Positions 1 to 11,102 of a DNA stretch of 64,000 bases are shown here, piece after piece. The stretch covers positions 62,001 through 126,000 of the forward strand of contig NZ_JAMKOJ010000001.1 of the NCBI RefSeq assembly GCF_023700755.1, written 5' to 3'. The position numbers were made by a program, and so were the translations under genes. Under the pieces are notes generated by a model that saw nothing but the letters and a program-made list of their open reading frames with translations, did not search any database and had not been told where the DNA came from. Origin of the DNA: Allorhizobium sonneratiae. Its GTDB lineage: Bacteria > Pseudomonadota > Alphaproteobacteria > Rhizobiales > Rhizobiaceae. Every line of letters starts with the position of its first letter. The first letter of the stretch is position 1.

Positions 1-854
1 GACGCTCAACACCGTCAAGGAAATCATCAATCCCGGCCAGATGGCGCGGGCCGGGGTGATCTGCAGGAAATTCACCCCGTCATAGAGCAACCGGCCCCAG
101 GTGGGGAAATCCGAGGGGAAACCGAGGCCGAGGAAGCTCAGCGCCGATTCGGTGATGATCGCCGAGGCGATGCCGAGCGTGGCCGAGACCATGACCGAGC
201 TTAACACATTGGGCAGGATATGCCGCAGAATGATGCGGTATTCGCGCATGCCGCTCGATTTCGCCGCCAGAATGAATTCCTGCGCCTTGACGCTCAAAAC
301 GTCGCTGCGCACGATGCGGGCGGTGTGCATCCAGCTGGTGATGCCGATCACCGTGACGATCAGCAGGAAAATCCCGGTATTCGGGCCGAAGGCCGAGCGC
401 AACGTGTCGCGAAACAGCATGGTGATCACCAGCAAAAGCGGCAGGATCGGCAGCGCCAGAAAAAGATCGGTGATGCGCATCAAAACGCCGTCAAGCCGCC
501 GGTAATAGCCGGAGATCACCCCGACGGCGGTGCCCAGCACCAGCGAGATCAGCATAGCGGTGATGCCAACCGCAAGCGACACCTGTCCGCCCGCCATGAC
601 CTGGGCGAAGAGATCGTGGCCGAGATTGTCGGTGCCGAAGGGATGGGCGAAGGATGGCCCCTTGTTGCGGTCGAGAATATTGATTTTGTTCGGATCGACG
701 GGATGAAGGATCGGCAGGACATAAACGGCCAACAGGATGGCGACAAAGACGATGCAGCCGATCACGCCGCCCGGATGGCGGCGGAACTGGCCCCAGAGCT
801 GGCCAAGAAAGGATTGCGAGCGCGATGACGCTCTTGTTTCGCTGAGGGGAGCAT
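1..854 (-). CDS. Peptide ABC transporter permease, DppC/OppC family (partial, C-terminus off the left edge)
   Basis: One of the two inner-membrane permeases of a dipeptide/oligopeptide importer. Reading the minus strand from the ATG at 854 gives an uninterrupted frame of about 284 codons running off the window. It starts MTDAPLSETRASS and has one membrane segment near residues 30-50. A periplasmic region follows with the family pattern HPFGTDNLGHDLF, then further membrane segments and the EAA loop (EFILAAKSSGMREY) that docks the ATPase. The ATG overlaps the stop of the upstream permease gene (ATGA), so the two are translationally coupled. The missing end is a window effect, not a mutation. 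The substrate cannot be told from the permease. Confidence 0.9.
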
Positions 855-1864
855 CAGTCATAGCGGATCCTCGGGTCGAGAATGCCGTAAAGCACATCGG
901 CAATCAGATTGAACAGCACGATCAGCACGGCGAAGATGAAGGTCAGCGTCTGCACCAGCGGCAGATCGCCCGACTGGATGGCGGTGATCAGCAATTGTCC
1001 GAGCCCGTTCACCCGGAAAATCTGCTCGGTGATGATGGCGCCGGAGAAAATCGTCGGCACGCCGAGCGCAATCACCGTCACCACCGGGATCAGGCTGTTG
1101 CGCAGCACATGCACGAGGAGAACCGTCTTTTCCTTCAAGCCCTTGGCGCGGGCGGTGCGCACATAATCCTGATGGAGATTGTCGAGCATCGAGGCGCGCA
1201 CGAAGCGGCTGATCTGCGAGGTGTTGTAGAGTGTCAGCACCATGACCGGCAAAAACATCTGCTTGATCTGCAACACCAGACTGTTCCAGTCCGTGACCCT
1301 GAGATTGGTGTCGTAGACGGAGGGAAACCAGTGCAGCGTGGAGGAGAAGATGACGATCAGCACCACGCCGGTAAAGAAGGTCGGCACCGAATAACCGACC
1401 ATGGAAATGAAGGTGCCGATCTGGTCAAAGATCGAATATTGCCGATAGGCCGAGATCACCCCGATCGGAATGGCCAAAAGCACGCCGAAAACATAGGACA
1501 AACCCACCACCCAGAGCGTTTGCGGCAGGCGCTGTATGATCAGATCGACCACCGGGCTGCGGGTTGTCCAGGAGAGCACGCGCAGCCGGTGCGGATCGCC
1601 GATGACGATGCCGGTCATCTGTTGCAGGATGTTCAGCGGTTCATTGACGAAGAACTGATGCAGCCATTTGATGAACTGTATGTAGAGCGGCTGGTCGAGG
1701 CCAAGGGCTGCCCGCATCTGTTCGCGCACTTCCGGCGGTATGGTCAGCGGCAGGTCGCCGAGCGGATTGTTCGGCGCCATGGCCAGAAGGGCAAAGATGA
1801 TGAAGCTGATGATGAACAGCGTCGGGATCGCAAACAGCAACCGCCGGATGGTATAGGTAAACAT
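854..1864 (-). CDS. Peptide ABC transporter permease, DppB/OppB family
   Basis: Inner-membrane permease, 336 residues, a normal family length. The N-terminus (MFTYTIRRLLFAIPTLF) is the typical first membrane helix of DppB/OppB proteins. A periplasmic stretch follows and then five more hydrophobic segments. The EAA loop is visible near residues 225-240 (DYVRTARAKGLKEKTVLL), and the end ILDPRIRYD is characteristic of the family. The gene lies 65 bases downstream of a binding-protein gene on the same strand and overlaps the next permease by four bases. It therefore belongs to one transcription unit with both. Confidence 0.93.
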   Translation of the reverse strand: MFTYTIRRLLFAIPTLFIISFIIFALLAMAPNNPLGDLPLTIPPEVREQMRAALGLDQPLYIQFIKWLHQFFVNEPLNILQQMTGIVIGDPHRLRVLSWTTRSPVVDLIIQRLPQTLWVVGLSYVFGVLLAIPIGVISAYRQYSIFDQIGTFISMVGYSVPTFFTGVVLIVIFSSTLHWFPSVYDTNLRVTDWNSLVLQIKQMFLPVMVLTLYNTSQISRFVRASMLDNLHQDYVRTARAKGLKEKTVLLVHVLRNSLIPVVTVIALGVPTIFSGAIITEQIFRVNGLGQLLITAIQSGDLPLVQTLTFIFAVLIVLFNLIADVLYGILDPRIRYD

Positions 1865-1929
1865 TCAGTCTCTCCGGGCACGCCAGAAGGGGGTGCCGGG
1901 CCGCCTTTTCGCGGCCCGGCATCAGGCAA

Positions 1930-3639
1930 TTACTTCTTGCGCGTCCAGTCGGCGATATTCCACAATTCGCTGTCCCAGCCGGAAATCTGCGCGTGGTCCA
2001 GCCGGTTGGAGAGCGCAGAGAACTGGCCGCGATAGACCAGCGGGATCTGCACCATGTCCTCGGTCAGGATATCGTTGAGCTGCTTGGCCAGCTTTTCCCG
2101 CTCTTCCGGTTTGAAGGTTGCGGAAAGCTGTTTGACCAGCTTGTCGTAAGCCGGGTTGCAGTAACGGGTGATGTCTTCGCCCTGCCAGCCGGTTTTCGGG
2201 CTGGGTTCCTTGCCGCACATCCATTGCGCCAGATAGGGCTCTGGGTCGGTGCCGTCGAAATTGTTGGTGTACATTTCCGCATCGGCATAGAATTTCTGGA
2301 ACGTGTCCGGGCTTGCCGGATCACCACCGAAGAAGACCGACGCCGAGACGTTGCGCAGTTCCGTGGCAACGCCGATCTGCGACCACCAGTCCTTGACCAG
2401 CGCCTGGGTTGCCTGACGCACGGAATTGGTCGATGTCTGGAAGAGATAGGAGAGTTTGACGCCATTCTTGGCGCGAATGCCATCCGGGCCCTTTTTCCAG
2501 CCGTCATCGTCGAGCAGTTTGTTGGCACCGGCGATATCCTGCTTCAGGCACCAGCTGTCGTTCTTGGTCGAGGCATAGGCCGGCGGGCCGGGAACGATGT
2601 CGCAGGTCGGCTTTCCGGCGGCGCCATAACCGGTCTCGACAATGATGTCACGGTCAATGGCCATGGACAGCGCCTTGCGCACGATGGGATCGGAGAGCGA
2701 GGGATGCGGGCCGCCCTCGATGGTCGAACGCTTGTCGCCCAGAGCCGGATCGGGATTGGTAAAGTTGAGGTTGATGCGCTCGACCTGGCTGCCGAAGGCG
2801 CTTTGCAGCTTGCCCTTGCCCTGGGCCTCCATGGCTTTCAGCACTTCCGGCTCGATCTGCATGTTCCAGGCATAATCATATTCGCCGGTTTCAAGCACGG
2901 CGCGCGCCGCCGACAGCGCATCGCCGCCGCCTTTCAGCGTTGCCGTGGCAAAAGCCGGCTTGTTCGGATCGCGGTAGTTCGGATTGGCAACGAAGTTGAT
3001 CACGTCATTCGGCTTGAACTGCTTGACCACGAAAGGTCCGGTGCCGATCGGGCCGAAATTGGCCTTGGTGCATTCCGGCGCCTTAGGGCCAAGGCAATCC
3101 TTGAACTGCGCCTTCTGGATGATCGGGCTCTGATAGCCGACGAAGGCAGTATAAGGATAAGGCTTGGGCGTGGTAAAGGTGACCTTGATCGTCTCGGGAT
3201 CGACCGCCTCGACCGATTTTACCCCGTCGAATTTCGATGCCTGGGCGCAGCCGCCGCCGGGCGCCGTGCAATATTGCCAGGTGAAGACCACGTCATCGGC
3301 GGTGACCGGCGTGCCGTCAGACCATTTCAGGTCTTTCTTCAGCTTCCAGGTGATCGTGGTCAGGTCTTTCGAGACGCCGCCATTGTCAACGGTCGGGATC
3401 TCGGCCGCCAGCCGCGGATAGAGATTGCCCTCGGGATCGAAACCGGCCAGCGGCTCGATGACCATGGAGGCGGCGTACAGCTCCTTGGTGCCGCCGGAGA
3501 GATAGGGGTTCATGGTCGAAACGGCCTGCCAGAACAGAAGTTTCAACTCGCCATCCGTGCCCCTCGCAGCATGGGCAGGTGCTGCCGCAGCAACAAGGCA
3601 AGCCGCCGTTGCCGCCAGAATGACCCTGATATTTTTCAT
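1930..3639 (-). CDS. Peptide ABC transporter periplasmic substrate-binding protein (family 5), copy 1
   Basis: A secreted solute-binding protein of the DppA/OppA type (SBP_bac_5), 569 residues. The start at 3639 was chosen because it gives a clean signal peptide (MKNIRVILAATAACL, cleavage after AHA) and has a GGGA ribosome site just upstream; the frame stays open for 23 more codons. Family features include NPYLSGGTKE, the WSDGTPVTADDVVFTW stretch and a C-terminal domain ending in a Trp-rich WNIADWTRKK. It is clearly a paralogue of the protein encoded just upstream at 3942-5648, with long matching stretches from start to end. It lies directly before the permease genes and is probably their main ligand-binding partner. 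The ligand is unknown; the neighbouring amidohydrolase suggests acylated amino acids or small peptides. Confidence 0.92.
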   Translation of the reverse strand: MKNIRVILAATAACLVAAAAPAHAARGTDGELKLLFWQAVSTMNPYLSGGTKELYAASMVIEPLAGFDPEGNLYPRLAAEIPTVDNGGVSKDLTTITWKLKKDLKWSDGTPVTADDVVFTWQYCTAPGGGCAQASKFDGVKSVEAVDPETIKVTFTTPKPYPYTAFVGYQSPIIQKAQFKDCLGPKAPECTKANFGPIGTGPFVVKQFKPNDVINFVANPNYRDPNKPAFATATLKGGGDALSAARAVLETGEYDYAWNMQIEPEVLKAMEAQGKGKLQSAFGSQVERINLNFTNPDPALGDKRSTIEGGPHPSLSDPIVRKALSMAIDRDIIVETGYGAAGKPTCDIVPGPPAYASTKNDSWCLKQDIAGANKLLDDDGWKKGPDGIRAKNGVKLSYLFQTSTNSVRQATQALVKDWWSQIGVATELRNVSASVFFGGDPASPDTFQKFYADAEMYTNNFDGTDPEPYLAQWMCGKEPSPKTGWQGEDITRYCNPAYDKLVKQLSATFKPEEREKLAKQLNDILTEDMVQIPLVYRGQFSALSNRLDHAQISGWDSELWNIADWTRKK

Positions 3640-3941
3640 GATCTGCTGTTCCCTTTTTTGATGGAGTGTCTTTTCGTTGAAAGACAAAACGCGACCCTCC
3701 ACGGCCAAAGGCCATGGGTTCAGGTGAAGGTCGCTTTTTGTAACGCCATAATCCCCGAGGCCGGTTCGACCAGCCTTCTTGTCTTTCGATGCACAAAATT
3801 TAAGCTATCTAAGCATAGGGTTAAATTTCACACAAGCGTAAATTCAGCAGCGATCAACGGATTCCCATCGGACCGGGGCAAAGCCGGTCGGCGGCCATTT
3901 CACTCAAGAATTTTCATGGCCGCCTTTGTCCTGTTCCGGTC
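3640..3941. other. Intergenic region between the two binding-protein genes
   Basis: 302 bases without a gene. It holds the ribosome site of the downstream binding-protein gene and an AT-rich patch around 3785-3845 that should carry its promoter. The 16-base element at 3790-3805 recurs upstream of the second binding-protein gene. I see no strong terminator hairpin here. Confidence 0.6.
3790..3805 (-). promoter_or_regulatory. Conserved AT-rich element upstream of binding protein 1
   Basis: On the plus strand this reads TGCACAAAATTTAAGC. The almost identical TGCGTAAAATTTAAGC lies at 5821-5836. The two lie about 150 and 173 bases upstream of the start codons of the two paralogous binding proteins. 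This may be a shared regulator site, or part of the promoter kept since the duplication. Confidence 0.4.
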
Positions 3942-5648
3942 TTATCGGGCGCGGTGCCAGTCGGCGATATTCCACAATTGCGAGTCCCAAGGGTTGAGGA
4001 TCGCCCCCTTCAGGCTGGCGGAAATGGCGGAAGGTTCGCCGCGGTTGACGATCGGGATGACCAGCCCGTCATTGACGATCATGTCGTTCAGATCGCGGAT
4101 CAGGGCCGCGCGCTTGTCCTTGTCGGCGGTGTGGCTCAGTTCCTTGACGCGGGCGTCATAGGCGCGATTGCAATAGCGGGCGATATTGGCGCCCTGCCAG
4201 TTGTTTTGCGGGCCGGGGATCTTGTCGCAGGTGAAGTCGGCCATGAATTTTTCCGGATCGGTGCTTTCAAAGCCGCTCGCATACATCTGCACATCGGCAT
4301 AGAATTTCTGATAGGTGTCCGGGCTTGCCACATCACCGCCGAAGAAGACGGCAGCAGAAATATTGCGCAACTCGGTCTCGACGCCGATCTCGGACCACAT
4401 GGCCTTGACCAGTTCCTGTTCATCCTGTCGCACGGCATTGGTGGTGGTCTGGAAGAGCAGAGACAGGCGTTGACCGTTCTTGACCCGCACGCCATCGGGG
4501 CCCTTTTTCCAGCCGGCCTTATCGAGCAGCGCATTTGCAGCGGCTATGTCCTGCTTGCCGCACCAGGTCTTGGCTTTTGAGGCGAAGATTTCCGGGGCGG
4601 GCACGATATTGCAGGTCGGCTGGCCCATGGCACCATAACCGGCCTCGACAATCACGTCACGGTCGATGGCCAGCGCCAGCGCCCGGCGGACGGCAGGATC
4701 GGAGAGAATGGGATGAGGGCCTGCCTCCTGTGTCGAGCGCTTTGCGCCCAGCGCCGGATCGGGATTATAGGGGTTGAGCTGGATGCGCTCGACCGTCGAG
4801 CTGAAGGCCGAGGTCAGCGTGCCCTTTTTCTGCTCCAGCATGCGGGCCGCCAGTTCCGGCGCGATCACCGTGTTCCAGGCGAAATCATATTCGCCGGTTT
4901 CCAGAACGGCGCGCGCGGCCGACACCGCATCGCCGCCGCCTTTCAGCACCACGGTTGAAAAGGCGGGCTTGTTCGGATCGCGATAATAGGGATTGGCGGT
5001 GAAGGTGATGACGTCGTTCGGCTTGAAATCCTTGACGATGAAGGGGCCGGTGCCGTGCGGGGCGAAATTGGCCGCCGTGCATTGCACCGCCTTTTCGCCC
5101 AGGCAATCCTTGAACTGGCTTTTTTCGATGATCGGCGAAAGCTGGCCGACAAAGGCATTGTAAGGAAAGGGTTTCGGTCCATCGAAGCTGACCTTCACGG
5201 TCAGCGGATCGAGTGCCTCAACCGATTTGACGCCGTCGAACTTGGCCTTTTCGGCGCAGCCGCCGCCCGGTGCCGTGCAATACTGCCAGGTAAAGACCAC
5301 GTCATCGGCGGTGACCGGCGTACCATCCGACCATTTCAGGTCCTTTTTCAATGTCCAGGTGATCGAGGTCAGATCCTTTGCCACCCCGCCATTGGCAAGG
5401 GTTGGGATGGTCTCTGCCAGACGCGGGAAAAGCACGCCCTTTTCATCGAAGCCTGCCAGCGGCTCGATCACGATCGAAGCAGCATAGACCTCCTTGCTGC
5501 CCCCGGACAGATAGGGATTGAGGCTGGAAACCGCCTGCCAGAACAGGATTTTCACGGTGCCGTCGTCACCGCGACCGGCAAGGGCCGGTGTGTTGGTGGC
5601 CATCAGGGCAGCCGTCGTCGCCGCCACAAGAATACGAAATGAATGCAT
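3942..5648 (-). CDS. Peptide ABC transporter periplasmic substrate-binding protein (family 5), copy 2
   Basis: A second DppA/OppA-type solute-binding protein, 568 residues. The start at 5648 gives a signal peptide (MHSFRILVAATTAALMA, cleavage after ALA) with a GGAGAGG-like ribosome site upstream. The order of conserved segments matches the neighbouring paralogue: NPYLSGGSKEVYAASIVIEP, the WSDGTPVTADDVVFTW stretch, NPYYRDPNKPAFS and the end WNIADWHRAR. Changes are spread along the whole length, so this is an older duplication rather than a recent copy. It probably feeds the same permeases with a different or overlapping ligand range. It has its own 302-base leader from the other copy and is divergent from the amidohydrolase gene. 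Confidence 0.92.
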   Translation of the reverse strand: MHSFRILVAATTAALMATNTPALAGRGDDGTVKILFWQAVSSLNPYLSGGSKEVYAASIVIEPLAGFDEKGVLFPRLAETIPTLANGGVAKDLTSITWTLKKDLKWSDGTPVTADDVVFTWQYCTAPGGGCAEKAKFDGVKSVEALDPLTVKVSFDGPKPFPYNAFVGQLSPIIEKSQFKDCLGEKAVQCTAANFAPHGTGPFIVKDFKPNDVITFTANPYYRDPNKPAFSTVVLKGGGDAVSAARAVLETGEYDFAWNTVIAPELAARMLEQKKGTLTSAFSSTVERIQLNPYNPDPALGAKRSTQEAGPHPILSDPAVRRALALAIDRDVIVEAGYGAMGQPTCNIVPAPEIFASKAKTWCGKQDIAAANALLDKAGWKKGPDGVRVKNGQRLSLLFQTTTNAVRQDEQELVKAMWSEIGVETELRNISAAVFFGGDVASPDTYQKFYADVQMYASGFESTDPEKFMADFTCDKIPGPQNNWQGANIARYCNRAYDARVKELSHTADKDKRAALIRDLNDMIVNDGLVIPIVNRGEPSAISASLKGAILNPWDSQLWNIADWHRAR

Positions 5649-5800
5649 GGCGTGTGCCTCTCCAAGCCTTGATTTTCGTCGCAGATCATCGGTTGCAATC
5701 GTTCTCAGGTCAATCAATCGCCTGAGCATGATCCGGAGCCGCCCTGTGCGTGCAACCCCATGCTGCGCTCGTTTCAGACATCGTCAGATCGATTGGTCTG

Positions 5801-5821
5801 ACCCCCTTATTCGTAGGGGGT
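5801..5821. promoter_or_regulatory. Palindrome/hairpin in the divergent promoter
   Basis: ACCCCCT, seven bases, then AGGGGGT: perfect 7-base arms. It lies between the two divergent genes and next to the shared AT-rich element. It could be an operator or a leader hairpin of the minus-strand transcript. Confidence 0.4.
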
Positions 5822-5836
5822 GCGTAAAATTTAAGC
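5821..5836 (-). promoter_or_regulatory. Conserved AT-rich element upstream of binding protein 2
   Basis: TGCGTAAAATTTAAGC on the plus strand. It differs at two positions from the element at 3790-3805 and lies at a similar distance from its gene. Confidence 0.4.
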
Positions 5837-5953
5837 CAGACGATTTCAAGCTCAATTTTGACGCAAAATTAAAAATTTTGCCTTGCCAAAGCTCTGTCTG
5901 ATGAACACTATGCCGCTAAAACACGAATGGGAACAGCGTAGAAGAGGTGTTTC

Positions 5954-7117
5954 ATGCCCGTTTTGAACCGTGCCAGCGAATTGCAGGAAGAAGTGACCGG
6001 CTGGCGTCGGCATCTGCACCAGCAGCCCGAACTTCTCTTCGATGTGCATCAGACGGCGGCTTTCGTGGCTGAAAAGCTGAAGGAATTCGGCTGTGATACG
6101 GTCAAGACCGGCATCGGCAAAACCGGCGTTGTTGGCATCATCAAGGGCAATCGCGGCGAGGGCCGCACCATCGGGCTGCGTGCCGACATGGATGCATTGC
6201 CGATCAGCGAAATCACCGGTGCGCCCTGGGCCTCAAAAGTGCCGGGCAAGATGCATGCCTGCGGTCATGACGGTCATACCGCCATGCTGCTCGGAGCGGC
6301 GAAATATCTGGCCGAGACGCGCAATTTCGCCGGTTCGGTGGCGGTGATCTTTCAGCCGGCGGAAGAGGGCGGCGGCGGCGGTCTTGCCATGGTTGAGGAC
6401 GGCATGATGGAGAGTTTCGGCATTTCCCAGGTCTTCGGCATGCATAATGCGCCCGGCATTCCGCTTGGCGATTTCGCCATTCGCAAGGGCTCGCTGATGG
6501 CGGCCTCCGATACGTTCGAGATTACGGTCTCCGGCAAGGGCAGCCATGCGGCGACGCCGCATCTTTCCGTCGATCCGGTGCTGGCGTCTGCCCATATCGT
6601 CATTGCGCTGCAATCCATCGTTTCCCGCGGCACCGATCCGCTGGAATCCCTGGTGATTTCCGTCACCACCACCCATGGCGGCGATGCCTATAACGTCATT
6701 CCCATGGATGTGAAATTGACTGGAACCGTGCGCACGCTTTTGCCTCAGATTCGCGATTTTGCCGAAAAGCGTCTGAAAGAAGTGGCCGAAGCCACCGCTG
6801 CCGCCCATGGCGCGGTGGCCCATGTCCATTATCATCGCGGTTATCCGGTGACCTTCAATCATGCCGATGAAACCGATTTTGCCGCCTCTGTCGCGGCAAA
6901 GATTTCCGGTGACAGCCATGTGAAAACGGATATGGCTCCGAAAATGGGGGCGGAGGATTTTTCCTATATGCTGGAAAGCCGTCCGGGCGCCTTCATCTTT
7001 CTGGGCGTCGGCGACACCGCCAATCTGCACCACCCGGCCTATGACTTTAATGACGAGGCGATCCCCTATGGCATCAGCTATTGGGTGACGCTGACGGAAA
7101 CGGCACTGGCCGCCTGA
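5954..7117 (+). CDS. M20-family amidohydrolase (hippurate hydrolase-like)
   Basis: A zinc-dependent cytoplasmic amidohydrolase, 387 residues, the usual length of the M20D group. Such enzymes cut the amide bond of N-acyl amino acids such as hippurate or acetylated amino acids. The metal ligands are visible: HACGHDGHTAMLL near residues 103-115 (Cys and two His), the Glu pair in FQPAEEGGGGG near 140, and the His in GMHNAP. The dimerisation domain lies in the middle. The gene is divergent from the peptide-binding proteins and followed after about 50 bases by the ATPase of the same importer. It probably processes the imported compound. Confidence 0.9.
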   Translation: MPVLNRASELQEEVTGWRRHLHQQPELLFDVHQTAAFVAEKLKEFGCDTVKTGIGKTGVVGIIKGNRGEGRTIGLRADMDALPISEITGAPWASKVPGKMHACGHDGHTAMLLGAAKYLAETRNFAGSVAVIFQPAEEGGGGGLAMVEDGMMESFGISQVFGMHNAPGIPLGDFAIRKGSLMAASDTFEITVSGKGSHAATPHLSVDPVLASAHIVIALQSIVSRGTDPLESLVISVTTTHGGDAYNVIPMDVKLTGTVRTLLPQIRDFAEKRLKEVAEATAAAHGAVAHVHYHRGYPVTFNHADETDFAASVAAKISGDSHVKTDMAPKMGAEDFSYMLESRPGAFIFLGVGDTANLHHPAYDFNDEAIPYGISYWVTLTETALAA

Positions 7118-7171
7118 TAGCGGCATAATTCCCGCCCGTATATGAGGCCCGCCCGACCATGAGGAATGAGG

Positions 7172-9019
<1,848 letters not shown>

Positions 9020-9266
9020 GGTCTTGTCCCTGCGGTATTCCTCCTGACATCGGGTGTCATCTCAGGAGACAAGGATAGAATCCACGGGTGACAAGCAGGT
9101 CGTTTCGTTATGCGTTCGCGCTCTTGTGCGGGTGGTTCCGTCTTCCCATATGCTGACCGAGACAGGGCCTTCTGATCGGCAGGAACGATCTGCAAGGCCT
9201 TTCATGCGAGTATTGGCGATCCGGTGGATGCGCGCGGGATGTCGCAACGGGTGAGATGGAGCAGCA

Positions 9267-9908
9267 ATGGACGCAGGCAGCAACGCGCATCGGCAAACGG
9301 GCGATCATGCCCCAAGATTGTCCGATGTGCTGGTCACGCTCAGCGCCGATGAAACCCGGGAACGTATTGCCATCGGCGATGTCTTCGCGCTTCTGGGGGA
9401 CAGGGCCTTCGGTGCGCTGATCCTGGTCTTTGCCCTGCCCAATCTGGTGCCGACGCCCCCCGGCACGTCGGCTCTTCTCGGGGCGCCGCTGGTGTTCCTG
9501 ACGGCGCAGCTCATGCTGGGCCTGTCGCCCTGGCTCCCGGCGGTGATTGCCCGACGTTCGCTGCTGCGCCGCGATTTTGCCGCCGTGGTTGAACGGGTTC
9601 TGCCCTGGCTGAGGCGAGGGGAGGCCTTGTTCAAGCCACGGCTTGAAGTGCTGGTGCGCAGGCCATTGGAATATGGCCTGGGTGTGCTTGGCCTGATCAT
9701 GGCGCTGGTGCTGTTTTTGCCGATCCCGCTTGGTAATATGGCACCGGCTGCAGCCCTTTGTCTCATGGCCTTTGCACTTTTGGAAAAGGATGGTCTGGCG
9801 GCTCTTGCCGGGTCTGTGCTGTCGGTCCTGTCGCTGGTGCTGGTTGGCGGTGTTGCGCTGGGGCTGGCCAAATCCGCTCTGTATATGATTCAGTCCTTTG
9901 CCGGTTGA
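9267..9908 (+). CDS. ExoD-family membrane protein
   Basis: A 213-residue inner-membrane protein of the ExoD family. Members were first met in Sinorhizobium as affecting exopolysaccharide production and alkali tolerance; the molecular role is not settled. Family marks are LSDVLVTLSADETRERIAIGD at the N-terminus, the Pro-rich turn LPNLVPTPPGTSALLGAPL, and the later repeat LFLPIPLGNMAPAAALCL, with about four hydrophobic segments. A GGAG ribosome site lies six bases before the ATG. The next gene is a nucleotide-sugar enzyme, which fits a surface-polysaccharide theme, but there is a 106-base gap and no proof of an operon. Confidence 0.85.
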   Translation: MDAGSNAHRQTGDHAPRLSDVLVTLSADETRERIAIGDVFALLGDRAFGALILVFALPNLVPTPPGTSALLGAPLVFLTAQLMLGLSPWLPAVIARRSLLRRDFAAVVERVLPWLRRGEALFKPRLEVLVRRPLEYGLGVLGLIMALVLFLPIPLGNMAPAAALCLMAFALLEKDGLAALAGSVLSVLSLVLVGGVALGLAKSALYMIQSFAG

Positions 9909-10014
9909 TGACGCGATACCGTCAGCCTGAGGAAAGCTTCGCTGTCTAGTCTGGCGCTGTGATACAGGCATGACGCCTGTCTTGCGCCAGAGAATTTGCC
10001 ATGAGGGGCGAGCT

Positions 10015-10980
10015 ATGGTCGAAAAAATGCGGATCTTGGTTGCGGGTGGCGCCGGTTTTCTCGGCTCGCATCTTTGCGGGCGGTTGCTCAGCGAAGGCCA
10101 TGAGGTGATCTGCCTCGACAATCTCCATACCGGTTCGACACAAAATCTCCGCAGCTTCATCGACCAGCCGCGTTTTCAGATGATGCAGGCCGATGTCGGC
10201 GAGCCTTTGCCGGGGCTCAGGGTCGATCGCATCTACAATCTGGCCTGCCCGGCGTCTCCGCAACATTATCAGTCCGATCCCATCGCCACGATGAAGACCA
10301 ATGTGTTCGGTGCCATCAATCTTCTGGATCTTGCGGTCAAGTGCGGGGCGCGCATTCTTCAGGCCTCCACCTCGGAAGTCTATGGCGAACCGCTGGTGCA
10401 TCCGCAGCCGGAAGACTATCGCGGCAATGTCTCGATCACCGGCATTCGCGCCTGCTATGACGAGGGCAAGCGGGCGGCGGAAACCCTGTTCTACGATTAT
10501 CACCGGATGCATGGCGTCGATATCCGCGTCGCGCGCATTTTCAACACCTATGGGCCGGGCATGCGCGCCGATGACGGCCGCGTCGTTTCCAATTTCGTCG
10601 TGCAGGCGCTCAAAGGTGAGCCGCTGACGATTTATGGCGACGGCTCCCAGACCCGCTCCTTCTGCTATCGCGACGATCTCGTTCTTGGGCTGCTCGCCCT
10701 GATGGAGACACCAGAGGCCGAAGCCACGCCGATCAATCTCGGCAATCCCGGTGAATTCACTGTGCGCGAACTGGCTGAACTGGTGCTCGAACTGACGGGA
10801 TCGGCCTCGCGGCTGGACTTCCTGCCGCTTCCCCAGGACGACCCGACCCAGCGGCGTCCGGATATTTCGCTGGCGCAAAGCGTTTTGAAGTGGCAGCCAC
10901 GTATTGCCCTCAGAGACGGGCTTTTGCCGACGATCCGCTATTTCGACGCCTGCCTGTCGGGATTGGCCCAACCGGTCTGA
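10015..10980 (+). CDS. NAD-dependent sugar-nucleotide decarboxylase/epimerase, UDP-xylose synthase-like
   Basis: A short-chain dehydrogenase of the extended type, 321 residues, most like UDP-glucuronate decarboxylase (UXS), which turns UDP-glucuronate into UDP-xylose. Visible are the NAD-binding [10 protein letters not shown] motif near residue 11, the family stretch [13 protein letters not shown], the catalytic Ser/Thr region [15 protein letters not shown], and NTYGPGM. The Tyr-x3-Lys pair appears as [10 protein letters not shown]. Start: the ATG at 10015 has GAGGGG six bases upstream, whereas the in-frame ATG at 9970 lacks a site. It lies upstream of the giant repeat-protein gene and could supply a sugar donor for the glycosyltransferases there. 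Another UDP-sugar epimerase activity cannot be excluded. Confidence 0.85.
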   Translation: MVEKMRILVAGGAGFLGSHLCGRLLSEGHEVICLDNLHTGSTQNLRSFIDQPRFQMMQADVGEPLPGLRVDRIYNLACPASPQHYQSDPIATMKTNVFGAINLLDLAVKCGARILQASTSEVYGEPLVHPQPEDYRGNVSITGIRACYDEGKRAAETLFYDYHRMHGVDIRVARIFNTYGPGMRADDGRVVSNFVVQALKGEPLTIYGDGSQTRSFCYRDDLVLGLLALMETPEAEATPINLGNPGEFTVRELAELVLELTGSASRLDFLPLPQDDPTQRRPDISLAQSVLKWQPRIALRDGLLPTIRYFDACLSGLAQPV

Positions 10981-11011
10981 TCTGCAGGCAATCATGCGTA
11001 AAAACAAAGAG

Positions 11012-11054
11012 TTAGAGCATTTCATTGTTTCCGTGAAACAGTGAAATGCTCTAA
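11012..11054. repeat. Interspersed palindrome, GAGCAT family
   Basis: Arms TTAGAGCATTTCA and TGAAATGCTCTAA enclose a shorter inner stem TTGTTTC/GAAACAG, so the whole 43 bases can fold into one hairpin. The preceding GCGTAAAAACAAAGA matches the lead-in of the repeat at 46626-46743. Confidence 0.75.
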
Positions 11055-11102
11055 AGCACGTTGCGGCTTATCAGCCTCGGTCAACGTGCTTTAAGCCTTT
11101 TT
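11055..11102 (+). terminator. Likely rho-independent terminator after the UXS-like gene
   Basis: AGCACGTTG pairs with CAACGTGCT (11082-11090), with an inner GGCT/AGCC stem, followed by TTTAAGCCTTTTTATTT. It directly abuts the GAGCAT-family palindrome. Confidence 0.55.

Larger units (their letters stand above)
5649..5953. other. Divergent promoter region, binding protein 2 / amidohydrolase
   Basis: 305 bases between two divergent genes of the peptide-use cluster, so it should hold both promoters. Visible structure: an inverted repeat CTCAGG/CCTGAG (5704-5726), an inverted repeat TCAGAC/GTCTGA (5774-5801), a tight hairpin at 5801-5821, the shared element at 5821-5836, and an AT-rich run at 5848-5880. 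Confidence 0.6.

Noticed and set aside
1..854. Truncated permease pseudogene
   Set aside because: The frame is open to the window edge with all expected motifs; it is cut by the window, not by a mutation.
1993..4161. 722-codon plus-strand frame across binding protein 1
   Set aside because: Antisense to a recognised binding protein and its promoter; no motif, and composition like other shadow frames.
9020..9266. Short frames on both strands between the ATPase and ExoD genes
   Set aside because: They overlap each other, lack ribosome sites and contain no recognisable sequence. A weak inverted repeat (CTCCTGA/TCAGGAG, 9041-9068) has no T-run.
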